From positions 1-64,000 of the forward strand of contig CAJLTA010000001.1 in assembly GCA_905209455.1 (NCBI GenBank): a stretch of DNA of 64,000 nt, given 5' to 3'. The notes beneath the pieces were generated by a model that did not search any database, was not told the origin of the DNA, and saw only the letters and a program-made list of their open reading frames with translations. Both the position numbers and the translations under genes were made by a program. This DNA is from an uncultured Collinsella sp. GTDB lineage: Bacteria > Actinomycetota > Coriobacteriia > Coriobacteriales > Coriobacteriaceae. How positions within the stretch are numbered: the first letter of the stretch is position 1; each line of letters opens with the position of its first letter. Shown here piece after piece: positions 1 through 8,212 of this stretch.

Positions 1-4
1 CTGC

Positions 5-104
5 GCGGGCGCCAGAGCGACAACTTGTCATTCAAAGAGGACGGCATGACCAGAAGGTCTATGCCGTCCTCTTTTCATGCCAATTTGTTCGCTCTGGCGC
101 CCGC
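5..104. repeat. Nested long palindrome
   Basis: Outer arms at 5-24 and 85-104 pair almost perfectly (GCGGGCGCCAGAGCGA with its complement). An inner hairpin has arms at 34-51 and 56-75. The inner hairpin core, GGCATGACC then GGTCTATGCC, recurs in slightly changed form at 8116-8140, so this looks like one copy of a dispersed family. Its role is unknown; it could terminate transcription leaving the gene to the left of the window. Confidence 0.7.
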
Positions 105-154
105 TCGCTGGCATTGCTAAAACATCGATGTTACCGTGGTCCAAACTAGTCGTT

Positions 155-195
155 GGGGGCGTTCTTGTTTGACCAGTCGTTTAAGAACGTCCCCG
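155..195. repeat. Hairpin upstream of the YhgE pair
   Basis: The arms GGGGGCGTTCTT and AAGAACGTCCCC pair over 12 positions with one wobble. No T-tract follows. The rest of 1-352 holds no gene I can support, apart from the palindrome at 5-104 and a possible promoter near 291. Confidence 0.5.
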
Positions 196-290
196 ATGAC
201 TATTTGAATTGCTAATTTGTGCGGGTTGTGGTTTTGTGACCTGCTGAAATTAAAGATACTGTACAACTGTACGTTAATTCGTCTTCGTAG

Positions 291-296
291 TATATT
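291..296 (+). promoter_or_regulatory. Possible -10 element for the YhgE pair
   Basis: TATATT at 291-296 lies about 57 bases before the chosen ATG at 353. There is no convincing -35 hexamer at the right distance. Upstream, the direct repeat CTGTACAACTGTAC at 259-272 could be part of an operator, but this is inference only. Confidence 0.3.
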
Positions 297-352
297 GCTA
301 CCCGCAAAACTCAATACCATTGTGCTCTGAGACGCTAAAGCGCTTACGTACA

Positions 353-3169
353 ATGGTTATCGATAGTACGATTCGATTCAACGACAGGATGGATGGTCCA
401 AGCGTGAGTCTCGGCAGCAAACTATCCAATGCAAAGGTCTCCTTTGCGATATTTAAGCGCGACATTAAGCGACTGCTTGTGAACCCCGTCGCCTTGGTGG
501 TTACCCTTGGCGTGTGCGTTATTCCCTCGCTGTATGCCTGGTACAACATCGTGGCCAACTGGGATCCGTACGGAAACACCCAGGGCATCAAGATTGCCAT
601 CGCCAACAACGATCGGGGCACCCAAAACGACCTGGTGGGCGAGCTCAACGCGGGCGATCAGGTCGTCGATCAGCTCAAGGAGAACGATCAGCTGGGCTGG
701 ACCTTCGTCGATTCTGCGGCCGATGCCAAAGAGGGCGTCGAGAGCGGTGAGTACTATGCGGCCATCGTAGTCCCCAAGAACTTCTCGGATAACCTGGTTT
801 CGATGCTCGACGGCAACTACCATCAGCCCAAGCTTACGTACTACGTCAATGAGAAGAAGAGCGCTATTGCGCCCAAGGTTACCGACACCGGTGCAAACAC
901 CATCGAGGAGCAGATCAACTCGGAATTTGTCTCCACGGTGGGCGAGACCGTTGCCAGTATTGCCAAGGATGCCGGAGTCGATTTAAAGGACAAGGCAACC
1001 CAGACTCAGGATTCGTTGGCCGGTTCGGTATCAGAGGCTTCCGATACGTTGGGCGAAGTGCGTGATTCGATTGGCGACATGAATGCCGCCATCGATAAGA
1101 CGAGTGGTTCCATTGCCTCGGCAGATGCGGCACTTGCCGGTCTGCAGGGTCAGGCGCCGTCGCTGACGCAGGCGATCTCCCAGGGCAATGACCTGCTGGG
1201 CGAGGCTCGCGCCACGGCGGGCAACTCTGTCGCCTCGCTCTCCAAGGCGCTCTCGGAAGGCAGCCTTGCGCTCACCAAGACGTCAGCCTCTGCGAACGCT
1301 GCCATCGGCAAGCTGACGGGCACGGTCACATCTACGACCACCCGTATCGACAACTCGCTCGAGTCTCTCCAAGCGACGATCGACCACAATAAGGCCGTTA
1401 TCGGGCACTTAGAGATTCTCGCCAATGACACGTCGACAGGTTCCGAGGAAATTGACGCGCGCATTGTATCGACCATCGATTTGCTTCGAGAGCAGAATGA
1501 AAAGCTTCAGAGCATCAAGGACGGTCTGTCCGCGCAGTCGAGCGCCATGGCGAATGACGCAGCGGCTGTTTCGGGTGCCAGTGACGCTATCAATAACGCA
1601 ATTCATACCGGTGCGACCAACCTTGGCCAAGCCCAGACGGACTTGGGCCAAAACGCGCTGCCGAAGGCCTCGAGCGCGCTCGACTCTTTTGCTGCCGTTT
1701 CGGGCGACCTGACCGGTATCGTCTCGGGTATGACACCTACACTTGCAAATGCGCGCGGCACGTTGGCGCAGCTTAGCGCTACGCTCGGCCAGGCCAAGAC
1801 CACGCTGTCCCAGACCGATTCCTCGCTTGCCAAGGTCCAGGACAAGCTTGCAACCGCCGCCAATGACATCGCGGCGCTGCAGACCTCCGAGTCCATGGGC
1901 GAGCTGGCCGATCTGATGGGCGTCGATGTCAATGACGTGGCAGATTTCATGGCGTCTCCGGTTGAGTTGACGTCCAAGTCAATCTATCCGGTCAAGAGCT
2001 TTGGCTCGGGCATCGCTCCCTTCTACACCAATCTGGCGCTTTGGGTGGGCGGCTATGTGCTCATCGCCATTTACAAGCTCGAGGTCGACCGTGAAGGTGT
2101 TGGCAGCTTTACGGCGCGCCAAGGCTACTTTGGCCGCTGGTTGCTCATGGTGATTCTGGGCGCGTTGCAGGCCATCATCGTTACGGTAGGCGATCTGGTG
2201 ATTGGCGTGCAGTGCGTCAGCCCGCTGCTGTTCGTGCTGGGCGGCATCGCCATTTCGTTCACCTACGTCAATATCATCTATGCGCTGTCCACCACGTTTA
2301 AGCATATCGGCAAGGCTATCGGCGTCATTCTCGTCATCGTGCAGATCCCGGGTTCGTCGGGCATGTACCCCATCGAGATGATGCCCGGCTTCTTCCAGTG
2401 GCTGCACCCGCTGCTGCCCTTTACCTACGGCATCAATCTGCTGCGCGAGACGGTCGGCGGCATGTATTCGTTCAACTACCTGTTTAACCTGTGCATTCTG
2501 GGCGTGTTCTTGATCGTGGCGCTCTTTATCGGCCTGCAGCTGCGTCCGCTGCTGCTCAACCTTAACCTGCTCTTTGATAAACAGCTCTCCACGACCGGTA
2601 TGATGATTTGCGAGTCCAACGACCTGCCGCGCCAGCGCTACTCGCTGCGCACGGCCATGCGCGTCATGCTCGATTCCGATTCGTACCGTCGCGAACTGCT
2701 CGATCATGCGGTCGCCTTTGAACATCGCTACCCGTACTACATCAAGGGCGGTTTTGCCGCCGTGGTGGGCGTTCAGGTCCTGCTCTTTGTCCTGTCGACG
2801 GTTCTCGATATCGACAATAACGGCAAGATCATCCTGCTTGTCATTTGGATCATCTCGGTTATTGCCATCTGCGGCTGGCTTATCAATATCGAATATATCC
2901 GAGCGAGCCTCAATACCCAGATGCGCATCTCGGCGCTTTCGGATGAGGACCTGCGTCGCGAGATGCGCGAACACACGGCCGCCATTCCTGCCGCCCGCCA
3001 CATGTTTGGCCTCAACGCCAGCGAGCGTGGTGCCAAGGGCGGCGATCAGTCCACGGGCCGCTTGCCGCATATCGGCTCGCACCATAAATCTCAGGGCAGC
3101 GACAGCACAGCCACAAATGATGGAGATACCACCGCGCTTGGCAAGCACTCCAAAGGAGGTGAGGCATAA
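353..3169 (+). CDS. YhgE/Pip family membrane protein (first of two)
   Basis: A long membrane protein of the YhgE/Pip (phage infection protein) family. One N-terminal membrane segment, about residues 45-70, ends in SLYAWYNIVANWDPYGN, a family hallmark. A long extracytoplasmic helical region rich in Ala, Ser and Asp follows to about residue 540. An ABC-2-like bundle of about five membrane helices spans about 555-740, then a second pair near 800-845 and a polar tail. That extra C-terminal part is absent from its neighbour. The family is linked to phage receptor function and to export of small proteins or metabolites, but its molecular role is unsettled. The stop codon is directly followed by the next ATG, so the two genes are surely cotranscribed. 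The start is uncertain: ATG 353 and ATG 389 are possible, and neither has a good ribosome binding site. Confidence 0.85.
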   Translation: MVIDSTIRFNDRMDGPSVSLGSKLSNAKVSFAIFKRDIKRLLVNPVALVVTLGVCVIPSLYAWYNIVANWDPYGNTQGIKIAIANNDRGTQNDLVGELNAGDQVVDQLKENDQLGWTFVDSAADAKEGVESGEYYAAIVVPKNFSDNLVSMLDGNYHQPKLTYYVNEKKSAIAPKVTDTGANTIEEQINSEFVSTVGETVASIAKDAGVDLKDKATQTQDSLAGSVSEASDTLGEVRDSIGDMNAAIDKTSGSIASADAALAGLQGQAPSLTQAISQGNDLLGEARATAGNSVASLSKALSEGSLALTKTSASANAAIGKLTGTVTSTTTRIDNSLESLQATIDHNKAVIGHLEILANDTSTGSEEIDARIVSTIDLLREQNEKLQSIKDGLSAQSSAMANDAAAVSGASDAINNAIHTGATNLGQAQTDLGQNALPKASSALDSFAAVSGDLTGIVSGMTPTLANARGTLAQLSATLGQAKTTLSQTDSSLAKVQDKLATAANDIAALQTSESMGELADLMGVDVNDVADFMASPVELTSKSIYPVKSFGSGIAPFYTNLALWVGGYVLIAIYKLEVDREGVGSFTARQGYFGRWLLMVILGALQAIIVTVGDLVIGVQCVSPLLFVLGGIAISFTYVNIIYALSTTFKHIGKAIGVILVIVQIPGSSGMYPIEMMPGFFQWLHPLLPFTYGINLLRETVGGMYSFNYLFNLCILGVFLIVALFIGLQLRPLLLNLNLLFDKQLSTTGMMICESNDLPRQRYSLRTAMRVMLDSDSYRRELLDHAVAFEHRYPYYIKGGFAAVVGVQVLLFVLSTVLDIDNNGKIILLVIWIISVIAICGWLINIEYIRASLNTQMRISALSDEDLRREMREHTAAIPAARHMFGLNASERGAKGGDQSTGRLPHIGSHHKSQGSDSTATNDGDTTALGKHSKGGEA

Positions 3170-5359
3170 ATGAAGAACATCCTGCATCTGTTTAAGCGCG
3201 ATGTCCAAAACGTGTCTCGCTCCGTGATCGGCTTGGTTGTCGTGATGGGCCTCATTATCGTACCGTGTCTGTACGCGTGGTTTAACATCGCCGGCAGCTG
3301 GGATCCGTACGGCAACACCGGCAATCTTAAGATCGCCGTGGTCAACACCGATGAGGGTTACGAGAGCGATTTGATCCCCGTCGAGGTTAACGTGGGCGAA
3401 AACGTGACCGCCACCCTACGCGGCAACGAGAGCTTCGATTGGGTTGTGCTCAACAATCGCGAAAAGGCTATCGAGGGCGTTAAGTCGGGCGCGTACTATG
3501 CTGCCGTCGTTATCCCCAAAACGTTTAGCGCTGACATGATGACGCTTTTCTCGACCGACGTGAAGCATGCCGATATCGAGTTCTACGAGAATCAGAAGGC
3601 CAACGCCATTGCGCAGATCGTGACCGAGAAGGGTTCGAGCGCCGTCCAGAGCCAGGTTAACGAAACTTTTACCGAGACCATTACGAGCATCGGTCTTAAG
3701 ACGGTGTCCAGCCTGCTCGATTACATGAGCACCGACCAGGTCAGCAACTTTATCGCCAACCTGTCCTCGACGCTCGGCGATTCGATTGAGGACCTGCGAG
3801 ACGTTCAGGCAAATGCTTCGTCGCTGGCGGGCATTTTGAGCTCCACGTCCGATTCGCTGACGTCGGCGAGCGGCATGCTCAAGCAGACCGGTGCCGTCGA
3901 TGAGTCGACAAAGCAGCTCATGGAACATGCCAAAAGCGGCATCGATGATTCCAAAGAAGCGCTTAAGGCGGCAAACGATGCCATCGATGCCGCAATCGAT
4001 GGAAGTGCTGGTTCGTTCGACAATGTGTCTGCCGAGCTCGCGAAGGCGTTCGACACCGCAAACCAGCATGTCGACCTTACGGTGTCCCAACTCAACGATG
4101 CCGCTGCGGCCCTCAATGCGCGCGCCAAGGATATCGATGCGATGGCCGATCAGCTCCGCAGCCTTGCCGACCAGGTGAGCGATGAGAATTTGAAGGACGG
4201 CCTCAAGTCCGCCGCGACGTCGCTGGGCAGAATCGCCGTTGAGTACCGCAACAATGCCAAGGATCTGGCGGCTACCGCGAAGTCTCTCTCCGATAGCATG
4301 GCCGAGGTCAACAACTCGCGTGCCGAGGTCGATCAGGCCATCGCTGATGCCAAGGCCGGCATCGCGGGTGCCAAATCCGATTACGATTCCACGTTCTCGG
4401 TTAAGGCCAAGGAGCTCAAGAAGACGGTTTCGGGCATTCTGGACTCGCTTGATGGCATCTCGGGCGACCTGGATAGCGCCGTAGGCGGCCTGACCGACGC
4501 ATCCGGTTCGCTGGCAAAGGGCCTCTCCAAGGCTGCAAAGCTGGTCAACAAGGCTTCTGATCAGCTGGGCGAGGCGTCGGACAAGATCAGTGCGTTTAAG
4601 GACGAGCTCGACGGCGCCTTGATGTCGGATGACCTCGCCACGATCAAGACGATGATTGGCAACGATCCCGAGGGTCTGGCCGTGTCGCTTTCCGGCCCCG
4701 TCGCGCTCGATCGCAAGCCGGTCTATCCGATCCGCAACTACGGCTCGGCCATGGCGCCGTTCTACACGATTCTGTCGCTCTGGGTCGGCTCGATCGTGCT
4801 GGCGGCCATGATGAAGGTCTCGGTTGACGATGAGCTTATCAACGAGCTCATCCCCGTGCGCCTGCACGAGATCTACCTGGGCCGCTACCTGTTCTTTGGC
4901 GGTCTGGCCCTGCTGCAGGCAACGCTCGTGTGTGCGGGCGACATCCTGTTCTTTGGCATCCAGTGCGACGACCCGCTGCAGTTTGTGCTGGCGGGCTGGG
5001 TCGCGAGTCTCGTGTTCTCCAATATCGTCTACACGCTTACGGTTTCGTTTGGCGATATCGGCAAGGCGCTCGCCGTCGTGCTGCTGGTCATGCAGGTCGG
5101 CGGTTCGGGCGGCACGTTCCCCATCGAGATGACCGGTCCTGTGTTCCAGGCGATCTATCCGTTCCTGCCGTTCACTCACGGCATCAACGCCATGCATGCT
5201 GCCATGGCAGGCGCCTACCATATGGAGTACTGGGTTGAGCTGGGTATTCTGGCGAGCTATCTGATTCCGTCGCTGGCCCTGGGCGTCGTCTTCCGCCGTC
5301 CGGTCATCAAAGTCAACGACTGGATCATCGAAAAGCTGGAGTCGACAAAGCTAATTTAG
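3170..5359 (+). CDS. YhgE/Pip family membrane protein (second of two)
   Basis: Paralogue of the preceding gene, 729 residues. It has one N-terminal membrane helix (about residues 16-38) ending in a SLYAWFNIAGSWDPYGN-type hallmark (here CLYAWFNIAGSWDPYGN), a long helical domain to about residue 510, and an ABC-2-like bundle of five or six helices at about 529-713. The start is secure: AAAGGAGGTGA overlaps the end of the upstream gene and the ATG follows its TAA with no gap. The tight join suggests the two proteins are made together and may pair in one complex. Which substrate such a complex would move is not known. It lacks the extra membrane pair and polar tail of the first protein. A near-perfect hairpin downstream (about 5438-5465) may end the transcript. 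Confidence 0.87.
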   Translation: MKNILHLFKRDVQNVSRSVIGLVVVMGLIIVPCLYAWFNIAGSWDPYGNTGNLKIAVVNTDEGYESDLIPVEVNVGENVTATLRGNESFDWVVLNNREKAIEGVKSGAYYAAVVIPKTFSADMMTLFSTDVKHADIEFYENQKANAIAQIVTEKGSSAVQSQVNETFTETITSIGLKTVSSLLDYMSTDQVSNFIANLSSTLGDSIEDLRDVQANASSLAGILSSTSDSLTSASGMLKQTGAVDESTKQLMEHAKSGIDDSKEALKAANDAIDAAIDGSAGSFDNVSAELAKAFDTANQHVDLTVSQLNDAAAALNARAKDIDAMADQLRSLADQVSDENLKDGLKSAATSLGRIAVEYRNNAKDLAATAKSLSDSMAEVNNSRAEVDQAIADAKAGIAGAKSDYDSTFSVKAKELKKTVSGILDSLDGISGDLDSAVGGLTDASGSLAKGLSKAAKLVNKASDQLGEASDKISAFKDELDGALMSDDLATIKTMIGNDPEGLAVSLSGPVALDRKPVYPIRNYGSAMAPFYTILSLWVGSIVLAAMMKVSVDDELINELIPVRLHEIYLGRYLFFGGLALLQATLVCAGDILFFGIQCDDPLQFVLAGWVASLVFSNIVYTLTVSFGDIGKALAVVLLVMQVGGSGGTFPIEMTGPVFQAIYPFLPFTHGINAMHAAMAGAYHMEYWVELGILASYLIPSLALGVVFRRPVIKVNDWIIEKLESTKLI

Positions 5360-5437
5360 TGCGGCAACGTTAACGCTGATGTAGCACTAATGCCAGCGAG
5401 CGAGCCGCATTTGCGCCAAGGTGACGTGAAATGAAAG

Positions 5438-5465
5438 GGCGCTGACCTTCTGGTCGCGCCCTTGA
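5438..5465 (+). terminator. Hairpin after the YhgE operon
   Basis: AAGGGCGCTGACC pairs with GGTCGCGCCCTT with a single bulge. The following sequence is only weakly T-rich, so this is a likely rather than certain terminator. The whole gap 5360-5694 holds no gene, only this hairpin, a second hairpin and a possible promoter. Confidence 0.5.
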
Positions 5466-5556
5466 AATTGAACGTCAGATTGGCGTGAATGCGGCTCCCC
5501 CCCGGCCGGTCCGCCGTTCGGTAGAACGGCGGAACAAAACGCTTTAGTGGGCTGGA

Positions 5557-5586
5557 TTGCGATGCAACGCCGGTTGTTGCTACAGT
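5557..5586 (+). promoter_or_regulatory. Candidate promoter for the EamA transporter
   Basis: TTGCGA at 5557-5562 and TACAGT at 5581-5586 are 18 bases apart, a reasonable sigma-70-type pair. It is followed at once by the hairpin at 5590-5617, so any transcript would begin with a terminator-like structure. Confidence 0.45.
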
Positions 5587-5589
5587 AGC

Positions 5590-5625
5590 GGGGCGTGCCG
5601 GGGGTCCGGTGCGCCCCGTTTTTAT
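5590..5625 (+). terminator. Hairpin with T-tract in the EamA gene leader
   Basis: GGGGCG at 5590-5595 pairs with CGCCCC at 5612-5617, followed by TTTTTATTT. It looks like an intrinsic terminator but sits between a plausible promoter and the gene starting at 5695. It could be an attenuator or a second terminator for the upstream operon. Confidence 0.5.
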
Positions 5626-5694
5626 TTGACCATGAGGCGGCACGCAGCCATACGCGTGCGGACACCACGCCCAGATTGAGTGTGAGGATGTTCC

Positions 5695-6678
5695 ATGGCC
5701 CAATACGCTGCCAACGAAATCGAAAACATGCCCGATAGCCCTGTCGCACGGGAGGACCTGGGCGCCGGCGGCACCTCCCGCGGCGCCGGCGCGCGTTCCC
5801 CGTTCTTCTGGAAGGTCTTGCTGCTATCGGTGGCGGTCATCTGGGGCTATTCCTTTACCACCATGAAAGATGCGCTCGACACCATTCCGGTGTTCGAACT
5901 GCTCTATATTCGTTTTCTTCCGGCTTCGCTGGTTATGTTCGCCATCTTCCACAAACGCATCATCGCGCACTTTAATGCCCGCAACCTTATCGTCGGACTT
6001 GGTATGGGCGCACTTATGTGGGGCGCGTACGGTTTGCAGACGATTGGCCTGGCACAGACCACGGCGGGCAAGAGTGCATTTTTGACGGGTACCTATTGCA
6101 TCTTCGTGCCGTTTGCGAGCTACGTCCTAAGCGGCGAAAAGCTTACTCGTTACAACTTGGGCGCCGCGTTGCTGTGCCTGGCGGGCATTGGTCTGGTGGC
6201 GCTCGATAGCGTCGAGTTCAATGTCGGCGATGTCATCACACTGGGCGGTGCGGTCTTCTTTGCCATCCAGATGGCGGTGACCGCCAAGTATGGCCGCAAG
6301 ATGGACATCAACGTCATCACGTTTTGGATGTTTGTGGGCAACGGCGTGCTGAGCCTGATCTCGTCGCTGTTATTCGAGACCCAAGCGCCGCTGTCCGTGT
6401 GGACGCCGAGCTTTATCGGTGTGATGGCGTTTCTATCGGTGGGCTGTACGTGTGTGGCTCTGCTCATCCAAAACGTCGGCCTGGCGCATGTCCCGGCCTC
6501 AACGGGCTCGCTGCTCCTTTCGATGGAGTCGCCTTCGGGTGTGCTGTTCTCGGTGCTGCTGATGGGGGAGGCGCTCACCTCGCGCCTGCTCGCCGGCTTC
6601 GCGCTCATCTTTCTTTCGATTATCTTGAGCGAGACGCATTTCGATTTTTTGCGTCGAAAGCCGCGTCCGCAATTGTAA
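5695..6678 (+). CDS. EamA/DMT-family transporter
   Basis: A ten-helix drug/metabolite transporter of the EamA type, 327 residues, the usual length for the family. After a polar, Gly/Ala-rich N-terminal stretch of about 35 residues, membrane helices begin at FFWKVLLLSVAVIWGYSF. The two tandem EamA halves are visible, the first ending near residue 165 and the second near 318. The Trp-Gly-Tyr-Ser motif in the first helix and the Pro/Ser-rich loop late in the second half fit the family. Such proteins usually export amino acids, nucleosides or other small metabolites, but the substrate cannot be read from sequence. GAGG stands a few bases before the ATG. The neighbours are separate transcription units: a hairpin lies in its own leader and a clear terminator follows. 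Confidence 0.85.
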   Translation: MAQYAANEIENMPDSPVAREDLGAGGTSRGAGARSPFFWKVLLLSVAVIWGYSFTTMKDALDTIPVFELLYIRFLPASLVMFAIFHKRIIAHFNARNLIVGLGMGALMWGAYGLQTIGLAQTTAGKSAFLTGTYCIFVPFASYVLSGEKLTRYNLGAALLCLAGIGLVALDSVEFNVGDVITLGGAVFFAIQMAVTAKYGRKMDINVITFWMFVGNGVLSLISSLLFETQAPLSVWTPSFIGVMAFLSVGCTCVALLIQNVGLAHVPASTGSLLLSMESPSGVLFSVLLMGEALTSRLLAGFALIFLSIILSETHFDFLRRKPRPQL

Positions 6679-6690
6679 ACAATTTGTTGC

Positions 6691-6715
6691 GCCGCCTCCC
6701 GGGGCGGCATTTTTT
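6691..6715 (+). terminator. Intrinsic terminator after the EamA transporter gene
   Basis: GCCGCC and GGGCGGC form a short GC-rich stem (6691-6708), followed by ATTTTTT. This is a standard rho-independent terminator 13 bases after the stop codon. Confidence 0.8.
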
Positions 6716-6793
6716 ATGCGTCGCCCTTAAAGTAGTACCTTGCACTTTACGCTATCAAAGTGCTTGCTGCAAAAACGTTACTGGAGGGCATCT

Positions 6794-8089
6794 ATGGCAC
6801 CAGCACTGTCCGATCTTCAACCGCAATCAGCGCCCAAGGCCACCGCGGCGGCGCAGACCGCTATCGGTGACGGTCTTGTTGCAGAAGCTCAGGCTTTTGC
6901 AGACGAGCTCGCTGCGTGGCGACACGATTTACATCAGATGCCCGAGCTGGGTAATAGCCTCCCGCAGACCTCTACGTATATCCAAGCGCGCCTGACCGAG
7001 ATGGACATCCCATTTGCTACGCTCGTCGATGGTTCCTGCGTTGTGGGCCTTGTCGGCGCCGGTGCCGCCGCGGCCCAAGGCAATGGCATCTGCACGAATG
7101 AGCAGGCCGGTACGGTCATCATGCTGCGTGGCGACATGGACGCCCTGCCCGTTGCCGAGGAATCCGGCGAGTCCTTTGCATCCACCAACGGCTGCATGCA
7201 CGCTTGCGGTCACGATATGCACGCGACGGCGCTGCTTGGTGCGGCTCGTATGCTCAAAGCGCGCGAGGCAGAGCTTGTTGATGCCAACGCTACGGTCAAG
7301 TTGCTGTTCCAGCCGGGCGAGGAAACCTTTGAGGGTGCCCGCGCCGCCATCGCCGACGGTCTGCTGCAGAACCCGCGTCCTCAGGTCGCCTTTGCCATGC
7401 ATGTCAATAGCCAGTCGCCGCTCGGCCTGGTGCTCTACGGCAGCCCGGCGCTCTCGGGCGTGTACGGTTTTCGTATCACGCTTCAGGGCAAGGGCGGCCA
7501 TGGCTCGAGCCCCGAGATTTGCATCGACCCCATCACGGCCGGCGTGCATGTGCATCTGGCGCTCCAGGAGCTTATCGCTCGCGAAGTGCCGGCGGCCAAG
7601 GAGGTCGCACTGACCGTGGGTAAGTTTGCCGGTGGCCAAGCGGCCAACGTCATCCCAGATACCTGCGTGCTCGAAGGCACGCTGCGCGGCTTTGACGTCG
7701 AGCTCATGGAGCACCTCAAGACCCGCATCGCGGAGGTCGTAAACGGCGTTGCCACAACATATCGTACGTCGGCGACCATCGAGACGCTTTCGGATGTTCC
7801 GCCGCTTGTACTCGACAGCGATATGACTCAGGTGTCGCTTGGCTACGTGGGCGCAGTGCTGCCCAAGGCGGCTTTCTTGCCGCTTTTCCATGCCATGGCG
7901 AGTGAGGACTTCGCGCTTATCTCGAGCGAGATTCCGAGTGCGTACTTTACCGTGGGCGCGGCCGTAACCGACACGGACGAACACTTTGCCCAGCACCATC
8001 CCAAGGCACGTTTTAACGATGCCGAGCTGCCGCTCGGTGCTGCGGCTTATACCGCCGTCGCTTTGGGCTATATCGCCGACCACCGGTAG
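6794..8089 (+). CDS. M20 family amidohydrolase (aminoacylase/hippurate-hydrolase type)
   Basis: A 431-residue zinc or manganese amidohydrolase of the M20D subfamily, which removes acyl groups from N-acyl amino acids or cleaves similar amides in the cytoplasm. Motifs appear in order: RGDMDALP, then CMHACGHDMHA with the metal-binding Cys and His, LFQPGEET with the metal-bound Glu pair, AMHVN with a later His, HGSSPEICIDPI in the lid domain, and MASEDFA near the end. The start is set at ATG 6794 by GGAGG at 6782-6786; an earlier in-frame Met at 6740 has no ribosome binding site. The next gene encodes an MFS carrier and lies 123 bases away, across a hairpin, so the pair may act on one substrate class but need not be one operon. 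The true substrate is unknown. Confidence 0.88.
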   Translation: MAPALSDLQPQSAPKATAAAQTAIGDGLVAEAQAFADELAAWRHDLHQMPELGNSLPQTSTYIQARLTEMDIPFATLVDGSCVVGLVGAGAAAAQGNGICTNEQAGTVIMLRGDMDALPVAEESGESFASTNGCMHACGHDMHATALLGAARMLKAREAELVDANATVKLLFQPGEETFEGARAAIADGLLQNPRPQVAFAMHVNSQSPLGLVLYGSPALSGVYGFRITLQGKGGHGSSPEICIDPITAGVHVHLALQELIAREVPAAKEVALTVGKFAGGQAANVIPDTCVLEGTLRGFDVELMEHLKTRIAEVVNGVATTYRTSATIETLSDVPPLVLDSDMTQVSLGYVGAVLPKAAFLPLFHAMASEDFALISSEIPSAYFTVGAAVTDTDEHFAQHHPKARFNDAELPLGAAAYTAVALGYIADHR

Positions 8090-8095
8090 CACCCA

Positions 8096-8160
8096 ACCTT
8101 GCCTTTCAAGCCTGCGGGCATGGCCGTAAGGCCTATGCCCTTGTCTTTCAAGGCAATCTT
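8096..8160. repeat. Nested hairpin after the amidohydrolase gene
   Basis: GGGCATGGCC (8116-8125) pairs with GGCCTATGCCC (8130-8140). It is flanked by weaker arms containing TTGCCTTTCAAG and CTTTCAAGGCAA. The core resembles the inner hairpin at 34-75. A further GC-rich hairpin, GCCGGCGCC-like, lies at about 8168-8187. Confidence 0.55.
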
Positions 8161-8212
8161 GGGCACTACCGGCGCCCGGCGCCGGCTATTCGTTTGTTAA
8201 ATAAGGAGCAGT

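Noticed and set aside
320..352. TTG at 320 as the start of the first YhgE protein
   Set aside because: TTG lies close after the only -10-like element, has no ribosome binding site and adds residues that do not fit the family. ATG 353 or 389 is more likely.
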